Shown here: in pieces, positions 47,522 to 58,731 of the stretch
How positions within the stretch are numbered: position 1 is the first letter of the stretch
Layout of the letters: every line of letters begins with the position of its first letter
NCBI RefSeq assembly: GCF_000373485.1
Contig: NZ_KB891590.1
Coordinates: forward strand, 13,610-77,609
DNA length: 64,000 bases
DNA from: Dasania marina DSM 21967
GTDB taxonomy: Bacteria; Pseudomonadota; Gammaproteobacteria; Pseudomonadales; Dasaniaceae
Reading direction: 5' to 3'
Program-made: the position numbers and the translations under genes
Notes under the pieces: generated by a model
Databases searched by the model: none
Told to the model about the DNA's origin: nothing
The model's input: the letters and a program-made list of their open reading frames with translations, nothing else

Positions 47522-49210
47522 TTGGTGGCCCAGTTCGCAAAAAAAAACCTCTTTCGACTATCAATAGTTATAACTTTGGTGGCAGTCTCTTCCTGTAATC
47601 ATGCTGCGAGGGCTACCACTGCTCCCGCAACTGTACCAGTGCATGGATCACAACCGAATATAGTATTGATAGTCGTCGATGATATGGGTTATTCAGATAT
47701 AGGCAGTTTTGGCAGTGAAATCGACACACCTAACTTAGACAAGCTTGCCTATAAAGGAATAAGGTTTACCAATTTTCACGCCACCCCTATGTGCTCTACT
47801 ACCCGAGCAACATTGATGACAGGTATTGATCACCATCTTGCAGGATTCGGCAATTTTCTTGATGAAATAGCAGACAATCAAAAAGGAAAGCCTGGTTATG
47901 AAGGTTATTTACCCTCCGATAAAAGAACCATCGCCACACTATTATCTAAACAGGGTTACCATACATCTATGGTGGGAAAATGGCATTTAGGGGAAGCCGT
48001 TGAGCACGGGCCGGCTGCTAAAGGCTTTGATCGCTCCTTTGCTCTTATGGGCCCAGGCGGTAACCATTTTAACAACCTGAACTTTCTCCCTAAACCTCGT
48101 GAGGTCCATTATCTAGAAGATGGGCAACCTGCCAAATTGCCTGCAGGCAGCTACTCCTCTTATTTTTTTTCCGATAAGGCTAAAATCTATATAGACGAAT
48201 CTTTAGCGCAGCAGCGCCCGTTTTTTTCTTATTTAGCATTTACCGCACCACACGCACCACTGCAGGCTCCTAAAGCCGTAATTCAAAAGTATCGTGGAAA
48301 ATATGATCAAGGCTATGCGTCTTTACGCAACACACGCATGACTCGCATGAAAAAAATGGGGCTGATTGATAACAACACCAAAGCTTTTAGCCAAGTTCCA
48401 GATCTAACTCCTTGGAATGCCCTATCGACAAGTGAACAGCAAATAGAAGCACGAAAAATGGAAGTTTATGCCGCAATGATTGAAACCATTGATCATAGCG
48501 TAGGTGAACTTATCAGCTATCTGGAAAATAAAAATATATTGAAAAAAACCGTCATTATTTTCTTGTCTGACAATGGCGCTAGCGGCGTTGACCCGCTCAC
48601 GAAAATTGATTTTCGTCTATGGGCAGAAAACAACTTTAACAATGATCTTGATAATATCGGTAGTGCAACAAGCAATTCATTTCTTGGCCCTGGCTGGGCT
48701 AATGCAGTAAGCGCTCCGCTTAGAATGTTTAAGCGTTATATATCCGAGGGCGGGATAAGAACCCCAGCCTTTATCTGGAGCCCCATAGCTGACACGCACA
48801 GGACTATCAACCATAGTTTTGTGTCCATAAATGATATTTTTACAACCATCTTAGATATTGCCAATCCCCATGCAGTAAAAGCTAAGTCCTTTGCTGAAGC
48901 TGGCTACTTAGGAAAGTCATTACTGCAGGTAATAAGAGGAGACATAGACTATATTCATGATGACAATGCGGTTTATGGTTGGGAGTTATTCGGCTATCGT
49001 GCAGCACGTAAAGGCCCATGGAAAATTATTCATATGCCAGAACCTTATGGTAACGACAGCTGGCAACTTTATGATCTCAACAAGGATCCTGGTGAATTAG
49101 AAGACCTATCATTACAGCACCCGAAAAAACTGCAAGAGTTAATCAACTATTGGGAGCAGTATGCTATAGAAAATGGCGTTATCTTACCGAATAAGGTGTA
49201 CAATAATTGA
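47522..49210 (+). CDS. Lipoprotein sulfatase with atypical CSTTR motif
   Basis: The frame is open from 47444, but a terminator lies at 47468-47488. AGGAG at 47510 precedes TTG 47522 (or GTG 47525), giving 562 residues with a lipoprotein signal (SIVITLVAVSSC, lipobox Cys about residue 25). The sulfatase fold is complete: IVLIVVDDMGYSD (metal Asp pair), PMCSTTRATLMTG, KWHLGE and LSDNGA. The active Cys, converted to formylglycine in most sulfatases, sits in C-S-T-T-R, whereas the consensus is C-x-P/A-x-R. It would cleave sulfate esters at the periplasmic face. No dedicated activating enzyme is in the window. Confidence 0.85.
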   Translation: MVAQFAKKNLFRLSIVITLVAVSSCNHAARATTAPATVPVHGSQPNIVLIVVDDMGYSDIGSFGSEIDTPNLDKLAYKGIRFTNFHATPMCSTTRATLMTGIDHHLAGFGNFLDEIADNQKGKPGYEGYLPSDKRTIATLLSKQGYHTSMVGKWHLGEAVEHGPAAKGFDRSFALMGPGGNHFNNLNFLPKPREVHYLEDGQPAKLPAGSYSSYFFSDKAKIYIDESLAQQRPFFSYLAFTAPHAPLQAPKAVIQKYRGKYDQGYASLRNTRMTRMKKMGLIDNNTKAFSQVPDLTPWNALSTSEQQIEARKMEVYAAMIETIDHSVGELISYLENKNILKKTVIIFLSDNGASGVDPLTKIDFRLWAENNFNNDLDNIGSATSNSFLGPGWANAVSAPLRMFKRYISEGGIRTPAFIWSPIADTHRTINHSFVSINDIFTTILDIANPHAVKAKSFAEAGYLGKSLLQVIRGDIDYIHDDNAVYGWELFGYRAARKGPWKIIHMPEPYGNDSWQLYDLNKDPGELEDLSLQHPKKLQELINYWEQYAIENGVILPNKVYNN

Positions 49211-49328
49211 CTATATTAAATCTAACCGGAAACTATCAGCTTGGCCTATACTGACACAAACGCAAGCTATGTCTTATGGGCGATAGAGCAGATCAAACAT
49301 TAATGCAAACGTTGATAACAGCCTGCTT

Positions 49329-50228
49329 ATGTATTACTCCCAGAGTTTAATTTCTGGAGCGCTATTTATTATTTGCGCTGAATTTATGGCTGTTATCACC
49401 GGCGCACTAATAAAAATGGCTCACGACAGCCTCCCTATGGAGGCTATAGTCTTTTTTAGAAACCTCTTCATCTTATTAGCAGTCGCGCCACTGATAGTGC
49501 GCTTTAAAATAAATCACTTAAAAATAGCCGTTATCCAATGGCATATAGCTAGAGCTATTTTTGGATTGGGTGGTATCTATAGCTACATCTACGTTCTTTC
49601 AGAGCTAAAGCTCGTTAATGCCATGCTGCTGTTAACTATGTCACCTATTTTTATTCCTATTGCCGCCTTTCTTATTTTAGGTGAAACTATTAACCGCTGG
49701 ATATCGCTAGCTATTTTAATTGGTTTCTTAGGCATCATAGCCATTTTACAACCTGACGGTAGTACCAGTACCTATACGCTTATAGGAGTCGCTGGTAGTT
49801 TTTCTATTGCTTTAGGGCAAGTCATTATTCGCAAGTTATCGAAAACTGAGCCCGCCCAAAAAATCGTTTTTTATTTTGCTTTTTTCGCATCTATAGTCAC
49901 GGCCATACCGCTGACTTGGTCATGGCAGAGCCCAACACTATGGCAGTGGGGCTTATTAGTAGCGCTGGGGGGTTCAGCCGCGATAACACAACTCTTAGTT
50001 ACCCGAGGGTTTGCTTCGGCCCCGGCGTCACAGGTTGGTATTTTCACTTACTCCTCGGTGTTTTTAGCCGCTGTTACAGGGTGGCTCTTCTGGGGAGAAG
50101 TGTGGGATATTATTTCAGTCACGGGTGCAATACTCATCATAGCCGCAGGGCTTGTGGTATTGAGATACACAAGTGCAGAAAGACTAAAAAAGAGTAACAC
50201 CCACGACAGCGCATATGCAAAGGACTAG
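49329..50228 (+). CDS. EamA/DMT-family membrane exporter
   Basis: 299 residues with ten hydrophobic helices and two EamA repeats, typical of the drug/metabolite transporter superfamily. Conserved patterns: MEAIVFFRNLFIL in the first repeat, ILGETINRWISLAILIGFLG at its end, and FWGEVWDIISVTGAILIIAAG in the second. The substrate is unknown. It lies 118 bp downstream of the sulfatase in the same direction, so it may export a product of sulfated-compound metabolism. ATG 49329 is standard. Confidence 0.85.
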   Translation: MYYSQSLISGALFIICAEFMAVITGALIKMAHDSLPMEAIVFFRNLFILLAVAPLIVRFKINHLKIAVIQWHIARAIFGLGGIYSYIYVLSELKLVNAMLLLTMSPIFIPIAAFLILGETINRWISLAILIGFLGIIAILQPDGSTSTYTLIGVAGSFSIALGQVIIRKLSKTEPAQKIVFYFAFFASIVTAIPLTWSWQSPTLWQWGLLVALGGSAAITQLLVTRGFASAPASQVGIFTYSSVFLAAVTGWLFWGEVWDIISVTGAILIIAAGLVVLRYTSAERLKKSNTHDSAYAKD

Positions 50229-50229
50229 G

Positions 50230-50481
50230 GAGCACACGGCTCTGCCGCAGCCGATGACACATCATCAGCTGGCACGCCGATTTCCAAGCCCGCACGTTGC
50301 GCTTTGGCAAGGTACTGAAGTCGACATCTGGATTGGTATCCACTTCGTAAAACATATGACGAGTGACTTTGTCAATACCGCAATAGCTAAAAGTCCCCAT
50401 ATCCATATTGTTACTGATAGCCGCTTCGTAGCGCCGCTTGCCTTCAAAGGTACGCTGCGATGAGGCACACAAATGGTACAC
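50230..50481 (-). pseudogene. Frameshifted gene fragment truncated at a direct repeat
   Basis: On the minus strand, one frame reads TFEGKRRYEAAISNNMDMGT, YCGIDKVTRHMFYEVDTNPD, VDFS; then the sense continues in another frame as QYLAKAQRAGLEIGVPADDV, SSAAAEPCAP and a stop at about 50230. Both halves look like protein, so this is a frameshifted remnant of an unidentified gene. Its upstream end coincides with the 34-bp repeat at 50464-50497. Bases 50482-50991 hold nothing else except a copy of a dispersed motif near 50690. Confidence 0.5.
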
Positions 50482-50497
50482 TTTTGAGCAACCTACT
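50464..50497. repeat. 34-bp imperfect direct repeat, left copy
   Basis: Contains GTACACTTTTGAGCAAC (50476-50492). The right copy is at 55642-55675 with four mismatches over 34 bases. Together they bound a 5.2-kb block just upstream of dusA. Confidence 0.85.
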
Positions 50498-50991
50498 TTT
50501 ACTAACCCCTCAAACTACCTTGCTATAACCAACTAAAAGCGTAAAGGCCTCCTTCTCTTTCCTATAAATTTATATGTATCTAGAGAATTAGAACGCCATC
50601 GTTTGAAAAGCGCTGATATAAACTAATGCATCTGTAGTGGATTATACAGTGCGAAGGGATATCTCAGATGGAAAAGCCTAAAGCCCCCTTATATGCGTAA
50701 AGCGAACGGTAAATAAGACAAAAAATACGAAAAAAACGAGCCCCTAGGACTGCTGAGTGCCAAAAGATACCTATGAAACACTACTACACCAACGTTTGAT
50801 CTTGAGCCGCTCATCTTTAGTAAATCAGCCTGCCATGATACCCTTCCTTAGCTTTGGGCACTTTAAGACAAAATAATACTTTCGCGAGTTCGTGCATCAG
50901 CGATTTACTGATCCGACACAAAGCTAGGCAGTGATTAACTCACTCAAGTAGCAGGACTACGCCTGTATAACCCTTCTATGGAATTAAAATA

Positions 50992-51726
50992 ATGTACAGT
51001 ATTAGTCTTGTCAGTTTATCACTGGTTGCTGTTATCTTTCTCAGCCTTGTACATGTACTGGCTGACATGTTGCGATGGAAGCAACAACTGCCACAAAAAT
51101 ATTGGCTGTCATTCGCTGATGGTATTTCAATTAGCTATGTATTTCTTGGGTTGTTACCAAAAATAATCGAGGGTACCGCTGATATTCCTGATTCAATGGG
51201 CCCCATGGTTGCCATTTTAAAACACAATCCCTTTTTGCCATTACTGATCGGCCTTGTCTCATTCTATGGACTTGAGCGCCTAATAGAAAAACCGGCGACT
51301 GAGAATAACCCACAGCTATCGAACAGCTCCGAGATTCGGGTCTGGAGCCACCTGGCTTCATATGCACTCTATAAAGCAATTATCGGATATCTAATTGCAA
51401 AGATGAACGATCCCTTACTTATCGCCATTTTTGTTCTATCTATGGCCGTGCATTTTCTAGTAGTTGACTACCGAATGATGGAAATCCATAAAGGTGCCTA
51501 TCAGCGAGTTGGACGCTGGCTTTTGACCCTCGCGATTATCTTAGGTTGGGCTATCGGTATCACAACCGTTATCGCGCCCGTTGTAGTGACCTTATTACTG
51601 GCATTCGTGGCGGGCGGCATCGTGCTGGTTGTTCTTGAAGAAGAATTTTCCCGCGAACACCCTTCCTCGTTCCCGGCTTTTTTAGTTGCGGTTTTGGCCT
51701 ACATGGCTGTTCAAATCTCAATGTAA
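50992..51726 (+). CDS. ZIP-like membrane protein
   Basis: 244 residues with about seven hydrophobic helices. The last part (LLLAFVAGGIVLVVLEEEFS, then SFPAFLVAVLAYMAVQ) resembles the C-terminal helices of ZIP-type divalent metal transporters, and the loop contains few of the usual metal His residues. No strong diagnostic motif otherwise, so the name is provisional. It is preceded by a long gene-free region and is one of four genes in a block bounded by direct repeats. Confidence 0.6.
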   Translation: MYSISLVSLSLVAVIFLSLVHVLADMLRWKQQLPQKYWLSFADGISISYVFLGLLPKIIEGTADIPDSMGPMVAILKHNPFLPLLIGLVSFYGLERLIEKPATENNPQLSNSSEIRVWSHLASYALYKAIIGYLIAKMNDPLLIAIFVLSMAVHFLVVDYRMMEIHKGAYQRVGRWLLTLAIILGWAIGITTVIAPVVVTLLLAFVAGGIVLVVLEEEFSREHPSSFPAFLVAVLAYMAVQISM

Positions 51727-51913
51727 GATAGAGCTCTCGGGGGCCCTAAAGATGTTCATGAACCCTGTATAGGCTGATTATTTATGTCGTATTTTCTTGT
51801 TTAGCCGGATTAACAACAGCCGTATTTTAGAAAAAAATACGGCATATTTCGATCCCGTTAATATACGAAAACATATAAAATATTTTATTCGTTTTTGAAA
51901 AACGTGCAAGCGC

Positions 51914-52840
51914 TTAGTTCAAACAGTGTGAAATAGGCGCAATGGGTTCTGGGATGTTTTTATCGCCAAGAGCTTCCAATAAACTTATCTCAATGGTACG
52001 TGTCATGGCATGCAGTGGTAGATCGTTGGTCGACAACCCAAACGGTTCTTCCAGTTCTTCACTTAGCGCGTCTAGTCCAAAAAAGGTGTAAGCAACGACA
52101 ATGCAAAACAATGGGGTTGCCAACCCTTGAGAGGCGACAAGCCCAAAGGGTAGCATTAGGCAATACAGATAAGCTGTCCGTTGCACAAGCAGCATATAGG
52201 CGAAAGGCAGTGGTGTATTTTGGATTCGCTCGCAGGCCGCTTGCACGCCTGCCATGGAAGTGATGCGCTCATCAACACCCTGGATAAGAAAGTCAGAAAG
52301 CAGCAATTTGTGCCTACAGCTACCCAACTTTTTGCCTATCATCCGCAATAAGCTATCGGGTAAATTTTTCGCTTGCTCTAGTTGTTCAATATCCTCTACT
52401 TCAACGTATCGGCCTATGTCATCCCAGGGGTCACTTTTTCGAAGCTGGTGACGCAAGGCATGGCTGAAAGCAATAGTCAGGTTTACCAGACGCCGTTGAA
52501 CTTCTGGCGCGCCATCAAGGCTTGAGTCTATATACGATGTTGCCTGACGGGCGAGGCTTCGAGCGTCCACAATAAGCTGCCCCCATTGTTTTCTAGCCTC
52601 CCACCAACGATCGTATGCAGCGTTATTTCTAAAGCCAAGAAATAATGACAGCGCCACACCCAGCAAACCGAACGGCGCAAGTGTCTGCTGAGGAAATATA
52701 CTAGGGTAGTAAACGTGGGCTATAGCCACACCACCACCTAGTAACGCGACAAAAATAATTTGGGGCAGAATCGCTGGCACAATAGAGCCGCGCATTATAA
52801 AAAGTAGCTGCAACGCATTGGGTTTATTTCGGACTATCAC
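51914..52840 (-). CDS. Bestrophin-family anion channel
   Basis: 308 residues. The family signature GFRNNAAYDRWWEARKQWG follows the second helix, and the order of four membrane helices and cytoplasmic helical segments fits prokaryotic bestrophins (UPF0187). Known members are pentameric channels, some selective for cations, others for anions; which applies here cannot be read from the sequence. It starts at ATG 52840. Opposite direction to its neighbours. Confidence 0.85.
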   Translation of the reverse strand: MIVRNKPNALQLLFIMRGSIVPAILPQIIFVALLGGGVAIAHVYYPSIFPQQTLAPFGLLGVALSLFLGFRNNAAYDRWWEARKQWGQLIVDARSLARQATSYIDSSLDGAPEVQRRLVNLTIAFSHALRHQLRKSDPWDDIGRYVEVEDIEQLEQAKNLPDSLLRMIGKKLGSCRHKLLLSDFLIQGVDERITSMAGVQAACERIQNTPLPFAYMLLVQRTAYLYCLMLPFGLVASQGLATPLFCIVVAYTFFGLDALSEELEEPFGLSTNDLPLHAMTRTIEISLLEALGDKNIPEPIAPISHCLN

Positions 52841-53293
52841 TACAACCTCCGCTTAGTAAGAAGTGAGTATATGTTGGTAAGCACAAACGCCTCATTCGGG
52901 TCAATGGCCGTTTGCGGTGAAATAGTAGTAGTGGCTTGGAGTTGCAACACTAACATGATTGGCAGCCGCTGAGGAAAACGATCACCCTGTAAATCACTGC
53001 TATTCAAAGAGCATAGGCAGTATATGCATACTATTGTAGCCAACTTACCACAGCAAAATATTATGCCCCCCATTATGGTTGCTTTACATGGATTACCTAC
53101 TACAATTAATGAGCGAAATACATCTACCCACACCGAGAGCCTTTCTGGTTTTTAACGTCTTGCACCGGCACTGCCGAGCGTGAATGATGTTACGTTATAA
53201 CTATCGTCGGTGGACGCCTTCGTAAAGGTTTCTGTCGTTGTATATTTTCACTAAAGTGCAGTCCAGCAGGATACGCACAAAAGGAGAAAAATC
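52841..53293. other. Gene-free stretch before the GFA gene
   Basis: No supported gene. It ends with AAAAGGAGAAAAATC, a strong ribosome site for the next gene. Confidence 0.5.
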
Positions 53294-53731
53294 ATGACCC
53301 GTTCCTATACCGGTGGGTGCGAGCACGTTCATATGAAAGCGAAGGCAGAGCCTATCGACAATCACGTCTGTCATTGTAATGTTTGCAAAGGCGTAACTGG
53401 ACAGCAGACCACGCATGTGGCCTTTTTCAAACACGCCGATCTTTCGGCCGATCACCCCGAAAAAATGAAGCGCCAGCCGTTCAATAAGGACAACCCAAGC
53501 GGCCCACTCGAGCTTTGCACCTGTGCCGATTGTGGTGCCGCCCTAATGCTCGATGACAAACAAAAACGCATCCGCGTGGCAGTGCCAAACGTCATGGGCT
53601 ACAAAGACTCATTCCCCAAGCCCACTTATCACGCATTCTACGACACCTCAAAAGGCTACCCTAAGCCATCAGACGGCCGCCCGGTTTATGAAGGCCTGCG
53701 TCCTGAATTCGTTTGGCCTGAACCCGTCTAA
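53294..53731 (+). CDS. GFA-family (glutathione-dependent formaldehyde-activating) protein
   Basis: 145 residues with strong AAGGAG. The zinc sites of the GFA fold are present: GGCEHVH near residue 8, CHCNVC near 32, and CTCADCGA near 77. GFA proteins bind glutathione and are proposed to promote its condensation with formaldehyde; Gfa proper is about 190 residues, so this is a short relative. The following gene encodes the dehydrogenase of the same pathway, which supports this role. Confidence 0.82.
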   Translation: MTRSYTGGCEHVHMKAKAEPIDNHVCHCNVCKGVTGQQTTHVAFFKHADLSADHPEKMKRQPFNKDNPSGPLELCTCADCGAALMLDDKQKRIRVAVPNVMGYKDSFPKPTYHAFYDTSKGYPKPSDGRPVYEGLRPEFVWPEPV

Positions 53732-53932
53732 GCTGTCGGGTTTATCCTCGACTATACAGGGGTTCAGGAAACACTCTTTCCGCAGGTAAGTAGCGGATGG
53801 TCAATGGCTTTAATGAACCCCAGCCCCATTCTTGACTTCGGCACCGTCGCCCTTACCGGGAGGCTAACATGACCAATACTACAGGCACACCTAAGTTATA
53901 CACCCAATGAAATATCATTAGCTAAACAGTGA

Positions 53933-55072
<1,140 letters not shown>

Positions 55073-55534
55073 CCCTTGTCCTGCTGACCGCTAGTAAACT
55101 AATACTATGGGGGCAGCATTTTGAAGCCTTTCCCTAGCAATTCAAACTAAAGCGTTAATACAAGCTTTGGGAAATGGCATCAATAACACAGCCACCGCAG
55201 CTATTAAACGAAAAAATGTCTGAGCTGCACTAGCTTTCAGGCTTGAGCAGCTGCGCATTACCGCTGATATAGACGTCCACTATGGGCTGGCGGATTTTTA
55301 ATCGGTAAAGGCCTGCTTTGTTTCAACTTACACTATCTTTATTCAGTTTATTCCGCACATAAACGAAAGGGATGAAGTCCCGCTAACAGTGATTAATGTT
55401 TTACACAAATCTAATTAATCAGACCATTAATTCAGTGGTCAGGCAGCAATATAATCCGTAAAATATACGGCCGTAGCCTTTAAGCTTCAATCGTTTTCCT
55501 CCACCCACAAAAACCATAAAAAAGTTGTTAATTA
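55073..55534. other. Gene-free stretch downstream of frmA
   Basis: No gene supported on either strand. Base composition gets AT-rich toward 55530, where the dusA-like remnant begins. Confidence 0.5.
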
Positions 55535-55590
55535 TCAATGCGTTAGATAGATAACTCTGTTATGCCCCGCTGATAAACTGGTCAGACTAA
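55535..55590 (+). pseudogene. Decayed copy of the dusA 5' end
   Basis: Bases 55535-55590 (TTATCAATGCGTTAGATAG ... ACTGGTCAGAC) match the start of dusA at 55706-55765 (TTATCAATATGTTAGATAG ... ATTGGTCAGAC) at roughly three positions in four, including the codons for the CAPLMDW region. The ATG is lost and the frame has stops. This is what remains after integration into dusA, or after a partial duplication. Confidence 0.75.
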
Positions 55591-55641
55591 ACTCATTAGA
55601 ACTTGTATTCACTGGGCTGTAGAGGTATTGAAAATTATAAT

Positions 55642-55675
55642 GGTACACAAACAGTACACTTTTGAGCAACATACT
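55642..55675. repeat. 34-bp imperfect direct repeat, right copy
   Basis: GGTACACAAACAGTACAC then TTTTGAGCAACATACT; see the left copy at 50464-50497. It lies between the dusA remnant and intact dusA. Confidence 0.85.
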
Positions 55676-55715
55676 GCTCTCACTCATCAACACAGCAATA
55701 AGCTCAGTTATCAAT

Positions 55716-56741
55716 ATGTTAGATAGAAAATTCTGTTGCGCCCCTCTCATGGATTGGTCAGACCGCCACTGCCGTTACTTTTGGCGCCAACTCAGCCAAC
55801 AAGCCGTGCTCTACACCGAGATGATTACTACAGGCGCTATTTTGCATGCGGGGCCAGAACGCTTTTTACCCTTTCATCAGCACGAGAACCCTCTAGCCCT
55901 ACAGCTGGGTGGCAGCAACCCGCAAGACTTAGGGCGCTGCGCCAAAATTGCCGAGGACTGGGGCTACGACGAAGTTAACCTTAATTGCGGCTGCCCTTCC
56001 GACCGGGTACAAAATGGTATGTTTGGCGCCTGCCTGATGGCACAGCCACAGCTAGTGGCAGACTGTATAAAAAGCATGCAGGATAGCTGCGCCATACCCG
56101 TTACCGTCAAGCACCGTATCGGTATAGACGATATGGAAGACTATCGAGACATGGTTGCCTTTGTAGAGCCCATCGCCGCCACCGGCTGTAAAACCTTTAT
56201 CGTTCACGCGCGCAAAGCCTGGCTACAGGGCTTAAGCCCAAAAGAAAACCGCGAGATACCACCACTGCAATACGATATGGTTTACCGGCTTAAAAAAGAC
56301 TTTCCTGATTTAGAAATTATTCTTAATGGCGGCTTAGTTGATTTGGATAGCTGTGATGCGCCTTTGCAACAAGTTGATGGTGTTATGTTAGGCCGCGCAG
56401 CTTATCAAAACCCCTATGTATTAGCCGAGGTGGATCAGCGTTTTTATAATAGCGATGCGCCGGTTAAAAGCCGCGAACAAGTGCTGCTAGACTTCTTTCC
56501 CTATATTGAGCAACAATTAAGCGCAGGCGCACACTTAAATTATATTACCCGCCACATCTTAGGCTTGTTTCAAGGCCAGCCTGGGGCAAAATTATTTCGC
56601 CGCTACATCAGTCAGAACGCACATTTAAAAGGCGCTGGTATAGAAGTATTACAGCAAGCCTTGCAACTCATTGTTGACGAGCGCGAGCGCGCCGAGCAGT
56701 ATCACAATGACAGACTACAGGAACTCAGCCAGCAAAGCTGA
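55716..56741 (+). CDS. dusA: tRNA-dihydrouridine synthase A
   Basis: 341 residues from ATG 55716 (MLDRKFCCAPLMDWSDRHCR); the frame starts earlier at 55662 but this start matches the family. FMN-binding (CAPLMDW), the catalytic Cys in NLNCGCPSDRVQNGMFGACL, and VKHRIGIDDMEDYRDM are present. It reduces uridines of the D-loop. The 5' end of dusA is a known integration hotspot for genomic islands, and a decayed copy of it lies 170 bp upstream. Confidence 0.95.
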   Translation: MLDRKFCCAPLMDWSDRHCRYFWRQLSQQAVLYTEMITTGAILHAGPERFLPFHQHENPLALQLGGSNPQDLGRCAKIAEDWGYDEVNLNCGCPSDRVQNGMFGACLMAQPQLVADCIKSMQDSCAIPVTVKHRIGIDDMEDYRDMVAFVEPIAATGCKTFIVHARKAWLQGLSPKENREIPPLQYDMVYRLKKDFPDLEIILNGGLVDLDSCDAPLQQVDGVMLGRAAYQNPYVLAEVDQRFYNSDAPVKSREQVLLDFFPYIEQQLSAGAHLNYITRHILGLFQGQPGAKLFRRYISQNAHLKGAGIEVLQQALQLIVDERERAEQYHNDRLQELSQQS

Positions 56742-56762
56742 AAACACCAATAAGGATTGAGC

Positions 56763-57713
56763 ATGAGTAGTAATAAACTAGAGCAACTTAAAAGCATGAC
56801 CGATGTGGTCGCCGACACCGGCGACATAGAAGCCATCGCCCGCTTTAAGCCCTTAGATGCAACCACCAACCCCTCGCTATTATTAAAAGCTGCCCAGCTG
56901 CCCCAATACGGCCAGCTAGTCAGCGAGTCTAAAGACTGGGCACTGCAACAAGTAGGCAGCCAAGCCGAACAACTGGCGCTGTGCAGCGATAAACTAGCCG
57001 TTGCCATAGGCTGTGAAATTTTAAGCATTATTCCCGGCCGCATATCCACCGAAGTGGATGCTCGCCTCTCCTTTGACACTCAAGCCACCCTAGCGAAAGC
57101 GCGCAGCCTTATTGCACTTTATGAAGCTGCAGGTATTAGCAAAGAACGGGTATTAATTAAAATCGCCTCTACTTGGGAAGGTATACGCGCCGCTGAAACT
57201 CTTGAAAAAGAAGGCATAAACTGCAACCTAACGTTGTTGTTTGGCTTTGCCCAGGCCGCGGCCTGTGCCGACGCCGGCGTGTTTCTTATCTCGCCGTTTG
57301 TGGGCCGTATTTTAGATTGGTATAAAGCCAGCACCGGCCACAGCTACAGCGCCGAAACCGACCCCGGCGTGCAGTCAGTCAGCCATATTTATAATTTTTA
57401 TAAACAGCACAACTACAACACCGTGGTAATGGGTGCCAGCTTTAGAAATACCGGTGAGATTGAGCAGCTGGCAGGCTGTGACCGCCTCACCATTAGCCCG
57501 CAGCTATTAGAGGAGCTAAGCCAAGACAGTGGCTTACTCACGCCAAAACTCAGCCGCGATAATACTGGCGCAGCGATTAGCAAAATAGATTTACACGAAA
57601 GCAGCTTCCGCTGGCATATGAATGAAGACGCCATGGCCACAGAGAAATTAGCTGAAGGCATACGTAACTTCACAGCCGATCAACGTAAACTAGAACATCT
57701 ATTAAAGCAGTAG
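56763..57713 (+). CDS. tal: Transaldolase
   Basis: 316 residues from ATG 56763 (AAGGATTGAGC upstream); a TTG at 56757 is a poorer start. Active-site Lys in [11 protein letters not shown], and family motifs ATTNPSLL and [10 protein letters not shown]. Converts sedoheptulose-7-phosphate and glyceraldehyde-3-phosphate in the pentose phosphate pathway. Lies 22 bp downstream of dusA and five bp upstream of the TerB-like gene, all on the plus strand. Confidence 0.95.
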   Translation: MSSNKLEQLKSMTDVVADTGDIEAIARFKPLDATTNPSLLLKAAQLPQYGQLVSESKDWALQQVGSQAEQLALCSDKLAVAIGCEILSIIPGRISTEVDARLSFDTQATLAKARSLIALYEAAGISKERVLIKIASTWEGIRAAETLEKEGINCNLTLLFGFAQAAACADAGVFLISPFVGRILDWYKASTGHSYSAETDPGVQSVSHIYNFYKQHNYNTVVMGASFRNTGEIEQLAGCDRLTISPQLLEELSQDSGLLTPKLSRDNTGAAISKIDLHESSFRWHMNEDAMATEKLAEGIRNFTADQRKLEHLLKQ

Positions 57714-57717
57714 CATT

Positions 57718-58170
57718 ATGTTTAAAAAAATACAGCAATTTTTTAACGAACAACTGACGTTGCAAGATAGCGATGGCGAATCACAACAGCCGAAAGTTGA
57801 TTTGGCGGCGGCAGCTTTATTAATTGAACTCAGCCGCGCCGATTTTGAAATTAGCACGGTAGAGCAACAAGCCATAGAGCAGGCACTCATTAAAACCTTA
57901 GGCTTAGCGCAAACACAACTCAACCAACTGATAGAATTAGCGGAATTAGAAAACAAGCAGGCCACCTCTTTATTCGAGTTTACCCGCCACATAAATGAGG
58001 CCTATAGCTCAGCGCAGAAATTCGAATTATTAAAAGCTTTATGGCAGGTAGCGGTTGCCGATGGTGATATTAGTAAATACGAAGATAACTTAATTCGAAA
58101 AATTGCCGGGTTGATTTACGCACCGCACAGCGACTTCATCAAAAGCAAGTTAGCCGTAATAAATAGGTAG
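57718..58170 (+). CDS. TerB-like protein
   Basis: 150 residues, mostly helical, of the TerB/DjlA-like alpha-helical fold (AAALLIELSRADFEISTVEQ, then LKALWQVAVADGDISKYED), with acidic residues of the TerB metal site. Five bp after transaldolase, so probably co-transcribed with it. Single TerB proteins have no firmly known role; the tellurite link comes from the ter operon, which is absent here. Confidence 0.8.
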   Translation: MFKKIQQFFNEQLTLQDSDGESQQPKVDLAAAALLIELSRADFEISTVEQQAIEQALIKTLGLAQTQLNQLIELAELENKQATSLFEFTRHINEAYSSAQKFELLKALWQVAVADGDISKYEDNLIRKIAGLIYAPHSDFIKSKLAVINR

Positions 58171-58204
58171 ATAGATAGATAAATGGATAGATAGCCAGCT
58201 AAGT

Positions 58205-58699
58205 TTACTTAAAGGCTTTAGGCGTTTCTAAGGCACAGACTAAATCACAAAAATCCGCGTGATTTTGTTTGTTTAAGCCCATTAATATCTTATGAGCCTC
58301 TAACACCTTACTGCGCACCTGCCTCTCGCTACCTTGTTTCACAGGCAGTTCTTGCAAGTCATCAGCATCGGTGATTTCATCACTGTAAATATTAAAAACT
58401 TTGGTGAAACCCATACTCTGCAGCAAACGGGTGATATCGGGATTGGGTGATAATATGGTGGGTATATCTAGGCCGTGTTTTTTCGCCTGTATTGCCAGCT
58501 TGGCCAATAGACCTAAAGAAGTACTGTCTATACCTAGGGTTTCGGCCAAGTCTACCGTTACCCCAGAGAAATCACTGGCCGCAAACATCTGCTCTATATA
58601 TTCATCTATAGTATTACAAAGCGTCAGGCGTACATCGCCTGTCAGCTTTATCATATATGTGCCTTGATGATCGGCAACTAGCATTTTACCTGACTGCAT
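58205..58699 (-). CDS. STAS-domain anti-anti-sigma factor (HsbA-like)
   Basis: 164 residues. STAS fold with the phosphorylatable Ser in GIDSTSLGLL (about residue 57) and a C-terminal extension (DADDLQELPVKQGSERQV). Such proteins are switched by phosphorylation and bind anti-sigma factors or other partners. It is 32 bp downstream of the REC-PP2C phosphatase in the same direction, the arrangement of the hsb system of Pseudomonas, which controls flagella/biofilm. The kinase or anti-sigma partner is not in the window. Confidence 0.85.
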   Translation of the reverse strand: MQSGKMLVADHQGTYMIKLTGDVRLTLCNTIDEYIEQMFAASDFSGVTVDLAETLGIDSTSLGLLAKLAIQAKKHGLDIPTILSPNPDITRLLQSMGFTKVFNIYSDEITDADDLQELPVKQGSERQVRSKVLEAHKILMGLNKQNHADFCDLVCALETPKAFK

Positions 58700-58731
58700 A
58701 CATAAATCTCAGTGGCTGCGCCACCACTACG

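Noticed and set aside
53201-53455. 84-codon minus-strand frame
   Set aside because: Antisense to the GFA gene and its leader.
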